A stretch of 64,000 nucleotides of DNA, from the NCBI GenBank assembly GCA_021030905.1, contig JAGFMI010000008.1:1178001-1242000 (forward strand). Direction: 5' to 3'. Below the pieces are notes generated by a model. That model was not told the DNA's origin, did not search any database, and was given only the letters and a program-made list of their open reading frames with translations. Below, in pieces: positions 13,501-25,098 of the stretch; position 1 is the stretch's first letter; each line of letters begins with the position of its first letter. Made by a program: the position numbers and the translations under genes. The stretch comes from Pyrenula massariospora (lineage: Eukaryota; Ascomycota; Eurotiomycetes; Pyrenulales; Pyrenulaceae).

Positions 13501-13676
13501 GGTGGATTGTATGCTGACCTAGGGACCTTCAGCGGAATTTTCGGAAAGTCATGCGGTCTGCGCTTGCCCAGGTTCGAGGAAGAGTAGCCGAAGACTTTGG
13601 CGAGCAACAACAACGACGGCGCGAAGTTTTAGCACTATATCGATGGACCGGAGACGGCAGTGGGTTGGCGTTGTGA
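10540..13676 (+). CDS. xlnR: XlnR/XLR-1 zinc-cluster transcription activator of (hemi)cellulase genes
   Basis: Zn2Cys6 transcription factor of the XlnR/Xyr1/XLR-1 family, the nuclear activator of xylanase, cellulase and D-xylose catabolism genes. Spliced model: 10540-10886, 10942-11003, 11055-13477, 13533-13676 (introns of 55, 51 and 55 nt), giving 991 residues. The binuclear zinc cluster is split over three exons. When joined it has the exact spacing C-x2-C-x6-C-x5-C-x2-C-x6-C (Cys116-Cys142), followed by the basic stretch [16 protein letters not shown] typical of this family. A long Ser/Gln-rich linker follows, then the fungal-specific TF middle homology region ([20 protein letters not shown]). 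The last exon restores the conserved tail ending in DGSGLAL. The unspliced frame would lose the first cysteine and the C-terminal 47 residues. Tandem ATGs at 10540 and 10543 make the exact start uncertain by one codon. No glycoside hydrolase lies nearby, as expected for a global regulator. Confidence 0.95.
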
Positions 13677-14736
13677 ACACATCTGCAGCATTATTTGCCG
13701 TTACATTCTCGGGCGCGCGGTTTGGTAGTAAACACTTGGAAGCGATTACCATTGAAGCAAGCACATGATGATACCCCTGGAGACCTTACGTTCTGGATCG
13801 GCACGCGAATACGACAGCGGCGGAGAACATGTCGGCGGATTTTTCTGGTTTTTCTCTGATGTACTGTACATATCACGAGCCTTTCATTTCACGTTGCCCT
13901 TCTCTTAGCTTCCGCTCCACCGAACAGCACCCGCGCGCTTCTAGACCGCCGGGGACAGGCGCCATTGTCAGCCAAAATCTAGAGGTCATGGGATAGCAAT
14001 GCCACGCGTGATATCGTCGCATCTTCTAGCTCCTCCTCCTCCGCAGACTGTGAGATCCTCCACCTCGAATCTGACATTCAGGGGTCCACGAGGCTACCAA
14101 TGGCTGATCATCTGGCTAAATGCATTTACCCCCAGCCCCGGTTATCCGGAGCCAGGGGCGGATAATATCGAGGTGGGACCGCAGCTAAGCCTTGGCTTTA
14201 AATTCGCAGATCGGAGATCCCCCTGGCTATCCCAACAAGGACTAGTCTCGGGACTCGGTACCGACGCGGCGGGGAGGAGACTTCATGACGTCGATTACTG
14301 TGTGACGGTCGAGAAAAAGTTCATAACGGTCGTGAAATATCGATACCGGGGAAAGGGTGCCTGGCGTCGGCACTTGGAGGGCCTGTCGGACGGCCACTAC
14401 GTTTGAGACGTGCTGATCTCACGCGTGCGGTCTTAGAAATCAATTGGTTCAATTATTCAGCAGCGCGTAAGACAGGACGGGATTGCCTCGAGCGGAAGTT
14501 GACAGGCCCTGCGTCTATTGGGTGATTGCCGCGGAGGGCGACGCAGGAAGCCAGGATGACAAATGAGGTCATGCATCGTGAATGAGGGACAATAATTTTA
14601 ATGTTGTGAAAACCTTCTCTTTTTCAGTCGCTCATAGACAATCCATTTCCTTCCCTCATACTCGATTGTCCCCATCTCTGATTACGGAAAGAAATCAACA
14701 CCACTTTGAGCCACCTCCAATTGACCCCACTCCACC
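13677..14736. other. intergenic, 3' end of xlnR and promoter of the MDR gene
   Basis: About 1.06 kb without a supportable gene. An open frame at 13999-14406 has no recognisable domain. The final part before 14737 is CT-rich with a good start context (CCACC before the ATG), fitting the 5' leader of the next gene. Confidence 0.5.
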
Positions 14737-15860
14737 ATGTCCATCCCAACAACCACAGCCGAATATCGTATCGAAGGCAAAGCCGACGATTTCAGCAACC
14801 TCAAATACAATGCTTCGGTCGAAGTAGCCAAACTCGGCGACCATGACTGCCTTGTCAAGATCGAAGCTGTGTCGCTCAACTACAGAGATCTCATCATCCC
14901 AAAGGTGCTACCTCCAAACCCACTTCCGCCCCTCCCCCACAACCGCTCCTTCTAACGCCCCTCACCCACCATTAGGGCCTGTACCCCTTCCCCATGAAGC
15001 CCTCCGTCGTCCCCTGCTCCGACGGCGCCGGCACCATCCTCGCCGTCGGCCCGCGCGTCACCCGCTTCCACCCCGGCGACCCCGTCTGCACCCTCTTCAA
15101 CCAAGCGCACATGGCCGGCTTCGTCAACGCCGCCATCATGGCCACGGGCGTCGGCGGCGCCGTCGACGGCACGCTGCGCCGCCACGCCATCTTCGAGGAG
15201 TCCGGGCTGGTGAGGAAGCCCGAAGGGTTGAGTAGTGTGGAGGCGAGCACGCTGACGTGCGCGGGGCTGACGGCGTGGAATGCGCTGTATGGGCTGGAGG
15301 GGAGGCAGTTGAAGCCGGGGGATACGGTCCTCACGCAGGGCACGGGCGGGGTTAGCGTGTTCGCGTTGCAGTTCGCGGTCGCCGCTGGCGCGCGCGTGAT
15401 TGCGACGACTAGCTCGGACGAGAAGGGGAAGAAGCTCACGGAGCTCGGCGCGAGCCACGTTATCAATTATAAAACTGACCCGAACTGGGGCGAGACGGCC
15501 AAGAAGCTCACCCCGGACGGCGAGGGCGTGCACCACGTCGTCGAGGTCGCGGGGAACTCGACCATGCCGCAGTCGCTCAAGGCCGTGCGCATGGACGGCG
15601 TGATCTCCATCGTCGGCTTTTTGGGGGGGCGGGGCGAGAACCCGCCGACCATGGTGGATGCGCTGACGTCGATGTGTACGGTAAGGGGACTGATCGTGGG
15701 GTCGCGGCAGCAGTTTGAGGAGATGAATAAGGCGATCGAGGCGAATGGGGTGAAGCCGGTGGTGGATCCGAAGGTTTTTCAGTTTGAGGATGCGAAGAAG
15801 GCGTATGAGTATCAGTGGGGGCAGGGGCATTTTGGGAAGGTGTGTATTGAGGTCAAGTAG
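14737..15860 (+). CDS. MDR-family NAD(P)H oxidoreductase (quinone-oxidoreductase/zinc-less ADH-like)
   Basis: Medium-chain dehydrogenase/reductase, 350 residues, exons 14737-14904 and 14976-15860 around a 71-nt intron (GTGCTA...CTAAC...TTAG). The N-terminal GroES-like half has SLNYRDLIIPKG where true zinc ADHs have the catalytic cysteine. It then has SDGAGTILAVGPRVTRF, and no structural-zinc cysteine loop is present. The Rossmann half follows, with GTGGVSVFALQFAVAAGARV and the usual ELGASHVINY. This fits NAD(P)H-dependent quinone or enone reductases annotated as zinc-type ADH-like proteins (S. pombe C1773.06c type). The substrate cannot be read from sequence. The second exon is very GC-rich, with C-ending codons up to about 15190 and G-ending codons afterwards. 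This also creates a long antisense open frame, which I regard as a shadow. Confidence 0.9.
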
Positions 15861-17037
15861 GTTATCGCAGCGATGGAATATGACATGATATAACCTAGCA
15901 ACTTGAGGAGGGTAAAGAAAGAGTTGGGAAGATTGAGCTTGCATTGGACCCGGTCTCGGTCACAGTCATGAGGAAGTCATTCAGCGTCAGCATGAGCATG
16001 CATATGAATTGGAAAAGGGGGTCTCGATCCCATGAACCCCACAGAATTCTATACTTTATACTATATACTCGATTTTGCCATATCCGTCTACCCATCTACC
16101 CATTCGTCCTCCCTTCCCTAACCCACAGAACCCCCCAAACTCTCTCTCCCTCTCTCCTCACCAATTTGCGTGTGACAAGTCACCTCACCCTATCCACCTC
16201 TAAACCAGACACGACACAACACAACACAACAAGAATACAAACAAACCAAAAAAAAATACAGGCCGAGAGTAAGAGAGCAAGAAACATGACTCAACTCGAG
16301 ACTGGATCAAACCGAGCCCAGGCCCTTGTAGATACGAGCTCGGGAAGGAAAGGAGACACCTATTCTCAGCCGACGCGCGGGCAGGATGGGCGTGGCGTAT
16401 GTGCTTACAAATCGAGCCAGTCAGACGGACGAAAATTCTTGGTGAATTGGGGCTTGTTGAGGGCAGTACCTAGGTGAAGATGTGAGGGTAGATGGATGGA
16501 CGGTGTCTGCTAAGCTGAGGGGAGCGGAGCTGAGGTGTTCACGTAAAGGAATGAAACCTGGCTTGGTTTTGTTTTTGTTTCGTTTTGGTGCGAGGGTTTT
16601 TGTTTTTGAACTACATATAGGTTAGAGGCCGAGGATGGAGCAAGCAGAATGGGAGGGGAAGGTCGATAAGGTAGGTAGTAAGGGAGGACGGAGGATAGCG
16701 GGTGGTGGCCTGAAGGTTGGTCGTTTGGTAACGTTTCGGGGTTTGAATTGAATTTCGATCCTGGGGTAATGGCAGGTCTTCAAGGTCTAGAAAGATTGCA
16801 TGGGAAATTGAGGTTGGGTAGTTAGTTAGTTCTCCGTAATGGTTAGGTTAAAGAGCAAAAAAGGATAAGGAGACTAAACAGTTCTTTAGATATGTGCTGA
16901 AATACACTTTTTATATCGTTTTTCAGAACCATGCCCATGCCATGCAACAAATCGGCCACCGACAGAGAGTAGAACAGATAACAAAACGCTGCATAGATGG
17001 CCGCCACCCGTTATCCTCAAATCATGCTGAAAGAACA
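15861..17037. other. convergent intergenic between the MDR gene and sulfite reductase
   Basis: About 1.18 kb between two convergent genes. Apart from the possible small ORF at 16286-16477, it holds leader-like CT- and A-rich runs near 16.1-16.26 kb and T/G-rich tracts near 16.56-16.6 kb. I see no RNA gene or repeat. Confidence 0.4.
16286..16477 (+). CDS. possible small protein gene, unknown
   Basis: A 63-codon frame starts at an ATG in a good fungal context (GAAACATGAC). It is preceded by a leader-like run: CT-rich tract, then ACACAACACAAC-type A/C-rich sequence, then A-rich. The predicted peptide is polar (begins MTQLETGSNRAQAL), with one cysteine, no signal peptide and no recognised domain. 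It is followed by T/G-rich sequence that could hold a 3' end. It would be convergent with the sulfite reductase gene. It may equally be an untranslated RNA or nothing. Confidence 0.25.
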   Translation: MTQLETGSNRAQALVDTSSGRKGDTYSQPTRGQDGRGVCAYKSSQSDGRKFLVNWGLLRAVPR

Positions 17038-20000
17038 TCATTCATCATCTTCCTCCTCCTCGGCGGTCTGTGATTCAGTGAGTTAGCATTAGCCTTCGTG
17101 ATTGCTGGGGGGATGGTTCACTCACATTTACGTGAAAATCAAGTCCCACATACGTCTCCTTAATGACCCCCGCTCTTATCGTCCAGTCTCCAAAATGTTC
17201 TCCTTCTTCCCTCTCCTTCGCCCACCGACTCAGCAAATCCTTCATAATCTCCAAGATCTCATCTTCCTTGATACTGCTCCGATACAGCTTATTCAATCTC
17301 TGCCCATGGTAGCCTCCACCGAGGTACATGTTGTAGGCGCCATACGCCTTACCTACAAACGCCGCCTCGGCGAGCCATGGTCGCGCACACCCGTTCGGAC
17401 AGCCCGTCATGCGCATCACGATGCTGTCCTGCGCCAGCCCGTTCTCCTCGAGACAAGTCTCCAGCTTGGTGATGAGTTCGGGCAGATACCGCTCTGACTC
17501 TGCCATGGCCAGCCCACAGGTTGGGAACGCCACGCATGCAGAACTCGATAACCTCATCCCGGAGAAGTGAGTGTTGTCGAGCTTGTACGCCTTCATGATG
17601 TCCATGACTCTGGGTTTCTCGTCGTCGGAGACGTTTGAAAGGATCAAGTGCTGGTTGCCAGTCAGGCGGAACTCGCCCTTGGTCGTTTCGGCAAGCTTGC
17701 GCAGGCCAGTCCTCATGGGAAATTCCGCCGTGTCCTCGACACGCCCGTTTTCGATGAAGAAGGTAAAGTGGTTCATGCCTTTCTCGTCTTTCTGCCAGCC
17801 AAAGGTGTCAATGTTGGAGTTAAATTTAAAGGGGCGGGGTTCGGAGAAGGTGATGTCAAGTGGTTGCAGAAGTTCTTCAACTTTAGACTTGAAGACCTCG
17901 TTGCCCATATCGTCCATGGTGTATTTTAAGCGAGCGTGTTTACGGTTCTTTCGGTCTCCATTGTCGCGCTGGACAAACATTATTTTCTCGCAAACTAGGT
18001 GGACGCTCTCTGCGGGGACGTAGCCCATCATCCAGCCTGTTCGAGGATAGGTCTTTTTGTTGTTATGCGTAACGCCCATGCCGCCCCCTGCGAGAACGTT
18101 GAAGCCAGCTAAGCGGTTTGTTGATTTGTCTTTTATAGCGATGAGACCAATGTCATGGGCGTAGACATCGGTGTCGTTATGAGGAGGGATGGCAATGGTT
18201 ATCTTGAACTTTCGTGGTAAGTACGTAGGCCCATATAATGGCTCGTTGTCGGTCACAACAGCATCACCGGCTACCTGCACCTTTTTCCCAGTGTCATCTT
18301 TGAGCCAAATCTCATGATAAGCAGTGGTCGAGGGAAGAAGGTGATCAGAGATTCTCTTCGATATGGAATGGACATCGCCATGATACGCCGATAGCTCGGG
18401 TAATGAGGAACACATCACATTTCTATTGACGTCTCCACATGCAGCAATGGTTGTCATCAATGCTCTGTTAATGGCTCGCATAGCCGGACGAAGTTTTGAC
18501 TTGATCACTCCATGGAACTGGAATGTCTGGCGTGTAGTGAGCTTCATAGTCTCGTTACCATTGGCACTAGCAATGGTATCCATTTGCAACCATTGTGCTG
18601 GAGTGGCAACACCACCGGGTAGTCTACAGCGGATCATAAACGAATAGGCAGGCTCGAGACCTTGAGCTTTTCGTTCATCTCGAAGATCACGATCATCTTG
18701 TTGGTATGTCCCATGGAACTTGGTAAGCTGTTGATCGGAAGCCGAGATTGCGCCCGTCGACGTGTCCTCAAGACCTTCAGCGATAGTACCTCGAAGATAA
18801 TTTGACTCCTCTTTGATCTCTTCATTAGTGATCGGTGGCGGCTCTTCAGGGAGCCCCTCAATATTATCGACGCCTAGCGCAGTCCATAAGTTTGGCTCCC
18901 ACTCATTGTAGCCAGTATGGTATGCATCGGGGTCTTGGTCATCACCAAGGCCAATGTCGGTAAGCCTTTTCCCTCCAAGAAAGCATATCCGGGCGTCAAG
19001 ATCTTTCCCAGGTTTGTTGTAGTAAATCTTGTCTTCTTTGCGTGGCCAGTAGTGACTATCTCCCAGAGCAAAAACGGCATAATGGATCGAGGACAGTTCG
19101 AGATCGCCTGAGTTCTTGACGGTCTCCCAGAATGATCTTCCATTCTGGGGAAACTCTCCTTGCCCTGCCGTGCTAGTTATAAAGATGACATTTTCCTCAG
19201 TACTAAGATCTTCGATAGGGTAGTCATCCATTGCAATCGCCATTGACTTGAGCCCTAGAGCCTTGCCTCTGTTTCCGAGACGCTTTGCTAAGCTTTCCGC
19301 ATTACCGTTATCAGATGCAAAAAGGATTGTCATCGGTGCACCATACAGGCCTTCCAATAATTGTTCATATGCATCCTTAGCCTTCCGCTTCTGTAACTTT
19401 CTCACCTCTGATCCATAAGACTCTGATAAGTTTGCTGCAAACTCAGGCTGTCGCTTCATTAATTGTGTGAGTTGGTTGTCGCGGCGCAGAAATTCTTCTA
19501 ATTCCCGCTTTATCCGCTCAGAATCAAGTGAAAAGGTCGGTTGCCCCTTAGTCTCGTTTGATGGGTTCCATCGGTAGAGTGGCCAGTACCCGAGATCAAC
19601 GGCCTTTTTAGTTTCTTGTAAGACTGTCAAGGCTGAATCATCTTCTTTGTGATATGGTAGATATGCCACAACCACCGACGGACCTTGAAACTGATCAGCC
19701 TCAATCATTGCTTCCAAAACTTGAGTGTATGAGCTATAGACTGCAACTGAGGCAACATATACGTTTCCATAGTTCATGGCATATAGACCGATGTCTTTCT
19801 TCCGCCGGGTTGCATCTGCAGCGGCTCGTTCTGAGTAAGGTTGTGAGTCAATCACCAACATATTCACATTGGCGCCTGAAGCAATGACATGATGTACTCC
19901 TGAATTGCTGAGATCATACGCCCAAGCATCAGATCCAACGAGCCACTGTGACTCCTTGTAAAAAAGCTGCTTGGACTCGACCAGTGCAGAAGCTAGACGG

Positions 20001-21774
20001 GAGCCGTCTGTTGACAGCCGAGCGATAATTTCAGGGGCAATTTCATTTGCCTTTACAGCATCATTGGCGCACGAGGTCCATTTTTTTAGCCACTTTTTGG
20101 GAGTTTCTGTGATGAAATCGGAGCTGCCAGCAGCTATTTCGACTTCTGACACAAATCGTTTCCTATGTTCTGTCCTTGCTAGAAGAGAACCAAAGCCAAA
20201 TTCAGGGCTAGCAGTGATTGTGGAAGAGATGCCCGCATGTCGTGCGCCGGCTTGGTTGGCAATATAGAGTCTGTCGCTAAAGAGTTGATGCAGAATCTTC
20301 ATATAGGCGCTCTCAGTCCGAGGTTGTTGAAGTTGAGGAAGCTGCATTGACGGTATTGGTGAGGTTTCGTTTCCAATGCTAAGATTTTGGATTGGCGAAG
20401 CGGATGTCAGGTTTTGGAAGATTCCACGTAGAGCCTGCCGGGCTGTCACCGGCTCAATATGACCTAACCTATATCCAACTAAGCTGATAGAAGTTTTGTC
20501 TTTGCCAAGAGACGGATTTAAGCTCGTCAGCAGGTCAAGGAAAGAAGGGCCCCATTTTGTGGTTTTTCTCTTGATCTGCTCAAGCACGGCGATGCGCCTA
20601 ACGGATCTCGGAATTGATGCGGCGACATTACCACCAATCCATGGTCGGTATAGACGCGCCGTAATCAGGCCAAGGTTGGCTAGTTCTTTCGGAGCATTTT
20701 GATCTTCAAGCGCATCGACAAAGACTCCTGTAGAGCCAAAGATGAAAAGCGCCGATTCTGCATTGTCTGGCCCAGTGTACTCCATTGCGTTGTATTGCCT
20801 GCCACTCACTTTTGCGATGGCTGTCCATATTTCTAAAGTAAAATCCAAAATGTCTGAAGCTGTTACCGGCCGTGAACTGGGGGCTTCGATACTTGTAGCG
20901 GACGAGGAGGCTGGAGCACCATCAACGCTACTGTGCCGATGCGAAGAGCTTGAGGCGCTATCTGTGCTGCCTTGAGCCGATGGCGACCGGTCCAGGCTTG
21001 ACTTGGACTTAGCAGTGAGTGGAGGCTCAACAGCCACGTCCTCTCGCTGACCATCTACTGTAGCCACAATATTGTCCACTATGGTAGCTACCCGACCATC
21101 GTCGGCATAAAGTGTTGATGTAGTAGGATCACCCGGCGTGATATTTGGTAATATTCGGTTTCCAAGAGCTGCCTCAACCAAGTCCTGGGTTTCTGGTAAT
21201 ATTGGAGCATCTGCGGCTGAATTACCTGGCTCGAAGAAATGAATGACACCTTTGCCTGATCTTATAGCAACCCCATGAGCTGTGAGTGAAATATCTTGCG
21301 CTTCTTGAAGAGTCTCAGAGTGTAGAAAGGTGAATCCACACTGCCGGATAGAGCTAATCTCAGAGAAATCAGGGTATGGATTCTGAGCCAGGGAAACGTG
21401 GAGGACGACAGGGTATTGTGCTAGACGATAGAGATGTGGTATCGATTGGAGTAGGACAGCAGAAGTCGTTGTGACTGCCACAAGCTTTCCAGCCTGCAAG
21501 GGGGCGAAGACTGCAAGCAGGGGATCAGCATTGTAACGAAGCGTTTGGATCTCCGGTGGTCCTCTGGAGACGAAGCTTTTTGCATTATATTGTGAAAAAC
21601 GAGACAAGTGCGAAGAAAATTCTGAGTCTGCGCGTAGGGAAGGTTGCACTGAGATGATAACATCGCTAGAGAGGTATGCTATTCTTGCGACTAAGTGTCG
21701 TTAGTCATAGGTGTCTACAGCCGGCATAGGGTCGAGAGCTCACCGGCTTCATGAGGGCTAATAATGGTTCCCAT
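17038..21774 (-). CDS. MET5: sulfite reductase [NADPH] hemoprotein beta subunit
   Basis: Beta subunit of assimilatory sulfite reductase, which makes sulfide for cysteine and methionine synthesis. Spliced model on the minus strand: 21774-21744, 21690-17126, 17067-17038 (introns of 53 and 58 nt), 1541 residues against 1442 for yeast Met5. The small first exon (MGTIISPHEA) joins to VARIAYLSSDVIISVQPS, a typical start for fungal orthologues. The last exon adds the acidic tail TAEEEEDDE. Domains: an N-terminal pyruvate-ferredoxin-oxidoreductase-like region; a flavodoxin domain from about residue 796 (TILFASDNGNAESL); and two ferredoxin-like/siroheme halves. The siroheme-4Fe4S cysteines are C-x5-C (CVAFPTC, about residue 1395) and C-x3-C (GCPNGC, about residue 1440). 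The alpha subunit (Met10) is not in the window. Confidence 0.97.
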
Positions 21775-22492
21775 GACGAGATGTTGAATGAAAACTATGT
21801 ACAAGTATGTGCATTAAGGAATGGAAGAGACGAAAGAGTCTCGGATCAAAAGCGACGGTCGCTTAGTCGCCCCAATTGTTAATCATGAAGCCGTCGGAGA
21901 CAACTCGGTGGGGAAACTTGGCTGCGAAATAATTTTCAATGCGGGGTGGAAAGATCGCAATTTCGGGGAGTCTCATTGGCTGTTCTGGGTATTGCGACAT
22001 TCAGCCATGCGTCAAGAGCCTCCGCCCTTAGGGGACCGGGGGGGAACCACTCCGCTCCGTACAAGCAACCTTTCAAATTCGCTAGATAGGTATTCAAGCA
22101 AGTTTGTCTCAACCATCGCATGTGAGAATAGCCATTGGCCTTTTGAATCTGCTAAACACTATGTTATGCAAGTCGCGATCCCATCACTTACACCATTTGA
22201 CAGAGACGCGACTGAACTCAAATTCTTCGATCGGACCAAAAGAAAGAACAATGCCACAAAGATAGATAGGAAGGCTTAGTCCTTGAGAGAGAGAAAAAAA
22301 TCAGTCCACCGATCATCACCGATCATCACCGGTCAAAACAATACCACTTCGAATGCACCGGGAAGTCATAGTGAAATCCGCGGTAAACCGTTCATACCAT
22401 CGGCTTTCGACCATAGACGACATAGCTACTTGATTGTTAGTTATTTCTGGCGCATCACGCTCTCATGATCTAAAGGAGGAAATAATGTCAAC
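21775..22492. other. intergenic, promoter of sulfite reductase; short tandem repeat
   Basis: 718 bp between two minus-strand genes. It contains the upstream region of sulfite reductase and the 3' region of the methyltransferase. The open frame at 21821-22279 has no domain. A perfect 10-bp direct repeat (GATCATCACC, two copies) lies at 22311-22330. Confidence 0.45.
22311..22330. repeat. 10-bp direct repeat, two copies
   Basis: GATCATCACC occurs twice in tandem, followed by a partial match. It lies downstream of the methyltransferase and upstream of sulfite reductase. Probably of no consequence. Confidence 0.6.
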
Positions 22493-24033
22493 CTACAAAG
22501 GGCAGTACTGATGGTAACCTCTATTCTTGACGTCGCGTCTCAACAGAGCTAGGTAACCCTCGATCGTTTCTTTGCTCCAGCCAAAAGTCTCCGAGAATAC
22601 GCGCAAACCAAACGCTGCTGCGCCTTCAGTGACGTTGATCATCTCCAACTGGCCAATCTCTTTTAAACGTCGATCTCGCGGCCATGGGTTTGAAGGAATT
22701 TTGAAGATGTTCTCGGAGATTTCTTTAAAGCCCGCGTCTCGCATTTGCGATGCGTAGTATAGGGGCGACTCTGCCGATGCCTGCCATTTGATGCTGGCTT
22801 CAACAAAGTATTTGCAGACCAGGGCAAACCCCGAGTCTGGTGGCATGGTCCCATCATCGCACATTGCCCGAGGGTAGATACAAGAAAATTCTGCCCATCC
22901 CCCTGGTTTAAGGTGCCTGTAGGAAGGTCAATGCCGATTGATAGTCAAGTCTGGAATGCCTACTCGTATGTCTGCCTGAATAACTTCGGCCAATCGCGAA
23001 CACAATAAAGTGGGTCGCGGAAATGGATGAAATCGAAAGACTCCTTTCGCCAGGTCCATTCATCTTCGAAGTCGTCAATCTCAAAATTGCAATTCGGAGC
23101 AACCCTGTCATGTTCTGAGAATTCCATGGTCAGAAAAGTACAGATCTGTGCCTACCATTTTGGCTGAATGGGCGCTATGTCTACCCCAATCACCTAAATT
23201 CAAAACATCAATACAGCTGACGCAGTAGAGAGACAGAGGTCTTCCACCTCTGCCATTGGGTACATATCCGCCATGTCGAGTGCCCATATTCCTGGAATTC
23301 GTGAGCTCAAATTTCTATATCGATCCTGGACAGTGCTCGAACCAGTTCCAGTCCCTAGATCTAGAATTTTCTGGGGATCTGAGCCAATAGGCGCCAGGAA
23401 GTGCCGCTCGCCCATGAGCAACTTGTATTTGTGGTGTTGAAGATCCATCCGATCCTTCTCATACTCATCCATTGGCATGCCGTAGCCTCGAATACTTGTG
23501 AGAAGGCACAGCAGAGCGTAGAGCTTGTACCTACGTTGCTTGCCATAAGCATGATAGACTCGATCATTCTCGACAACACCTCTCGATATGCTCGACGCAA
23601 TCGACGTTACATAGCTTGACGTGCTAAGAAATGGTTAGAACGGTTAGGTGGCACCCTGAGGACGACGCTGCCACCTTGACGCAGCATATGCTTCGTCATC
23701 AATATGTTCAATCTTTTTCAGAGTGAGCATCATCGGTCAATCTAATATCACGCGTCTTACGTCTGCCTCGATAGCATGTGCTGTCTGAGTAGAAATAGGA
23801 TTGAAAGCACCTGGATCCGTCGTTGATGGATCAGTCTGCGTTGCGCTATCGTGATACAGGGGGGTACAGGGAGGATGGCGTAGTGGCTCTAGGTTTTCTG
23901 CTAAACCTGGATCTTGTGGTCTTTCTCCTTCGTCCATAAACGGTTGTTGACTGTTCAAGCTGTGGACTTCTTCAAGCCCAATCGAAGGTAAGTCATGGTC
24001 AAGTTTTGATAGGTGGTCATCCGCCAGCGCCAT
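22493..24033 (-). CDS. class I SAM-dependent methyltransferase (TdiE/LaeA-like family)
   Basis: Fungal Methyltransf_23-type enzyme, 396 residues from eight exons on the minus strand: 24033-23761, 23712-23675, 23623-23535, 23486-23343, 23291-23248, 23193-23156, 23104-22964, 22916-22493. The introns are 47-54 nt and the total stays in frame. After a disordered acidic N-terminus of about 95 residues comes NDRVYHAYGKQRYGMPMDE, the standard lead-in of this family. Motif I follows (ILDLGTGTGIWALDMADMYP), then VIGVDIAPIQPKW, an acidic DDFEDEW loop, FDFIHFRDPL, and HLKPGGWAEF. The C-terminal WSKETIEGYLALLRRDVKNR is also standard. Members act in secondary metabolism or as LaeA-like regulators. No biosynthetic backbone gene lies nearby, so the role is unknown. 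Exons 2 and 3 rest on splice signals plus family similarity and are the least certain. Confidence 0.88.
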
Positions 24034-25098
24034 AATAATAAAGATTTCCCCGAATATAGACAGTGTAGCAGATTCACAAATAAAACGAGCTAAGGGATCA
24101 TCGCTTCAAAGAGTGGCGGAGATAGCATTGGAAAGAGGATGCAGGTGTAACAGAGAGGATGTGGAGAGATATGGCCAGATAGAACACAGGAAATTGACCA
24201 GGGAATAGAGAGTAACTTCCAGCGGACTTGGAAGACAGCAGACAACCTTTCGGAGGAAGTACCAGGAGCAGGATGTTCCATTCACGTCGGTGTCACACGG
24301 CATATTTTCAAAGAGACCGAGCGCAGCACTGAAAGAACTGAACCAGGTCGTTGGTGTAGAGATGATACGCACGGTGTACGCACAGAAATGGATACTGGCA
24401 GGGAAAGGTAGCATGCATGCGGCAAGTTGTTTCTTGGTGCTCAAAAAGAACTTCCACCAGGCACTTGAAGAGGCACAAGATTGTGGATAGATACATATGA
24501 GAGTCGGTGTGGCAGTTGTGAAGCTGTAGGGAAGCTCCAGGTACCCTCGCACGCCTCGGTCCCTACGGAGTGAGCCAGTCGGAGACGTCAGAGAGGTCGG
24601 AGAGGAGGCTCTTGACGGTCACTGACGGCCTCCACTCCGCGAATCCATTTTCCCCAGAACAAACGTCAACACCAATTTGGCCCCACCATAGAAATTGGAG
24701 AAATTTTTATATCATTTCCCCCCGCAGGCCAGCTTCTTCAACCAGAGTTCCAAACGCGCTGGAACATGCGACTCCCCCGTGGCCATCCTCCATTGGACGG
24801 CGTCTCTTCATCCCTTGGGCGTCCCATCGGAACGGTAAACTATTGACCGGAAGCTTCTGGATTTGGATTGTTGAGGATTGAGTCACATGCTCGCCCACAA
24901 CACTGAACATTTCCCCTTTCAGGAGACGAAGAGTGACCAGTCCAAGCCTACATCGAGGCGAGCTTTTAATCGAGGAAATTTTCATCTCGTTACCACCCCC
25001 AAGACTGCGCAAGTCCTATCCTTTCAGACTAGAAAAACGACCTCGTCGCGGCTGCACCTTCTCGGCTAGGCTAAGGTGTATGCAAGTTTCTAACTACC
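24034..25098. other. divergent intergenic region (methyltransferase / RPC37)
   Basis: 1.07 kb between divergently transcribed genes, so it should contain both promoters. Open frames such as 24106-24552 (minus) are hydrophobic but have no domain or homology I recognise. No RNA gene or repeat is seen. Confidence 0.5.

Noticed and set aside
13999-14406. 135-codon plus-strand frame between xlnR and the MDR gene
   Set aside because: No domain or plausible leader; lies in promoter DNA.
14952-15944. 330-codon minus-strand open frame over the MDR gene
   Set aside because: It is antisense to a well-supported enzyme, has Arg/His/Leu-rich composition expected from the reverse of C-/G-ending codons, and no domain.
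24106-24552. 148-codon hydrophobic minus-strand frame
   Set aside because: Lies upstream of the methyltransferase, no domain, and reads like untranslated sequence.
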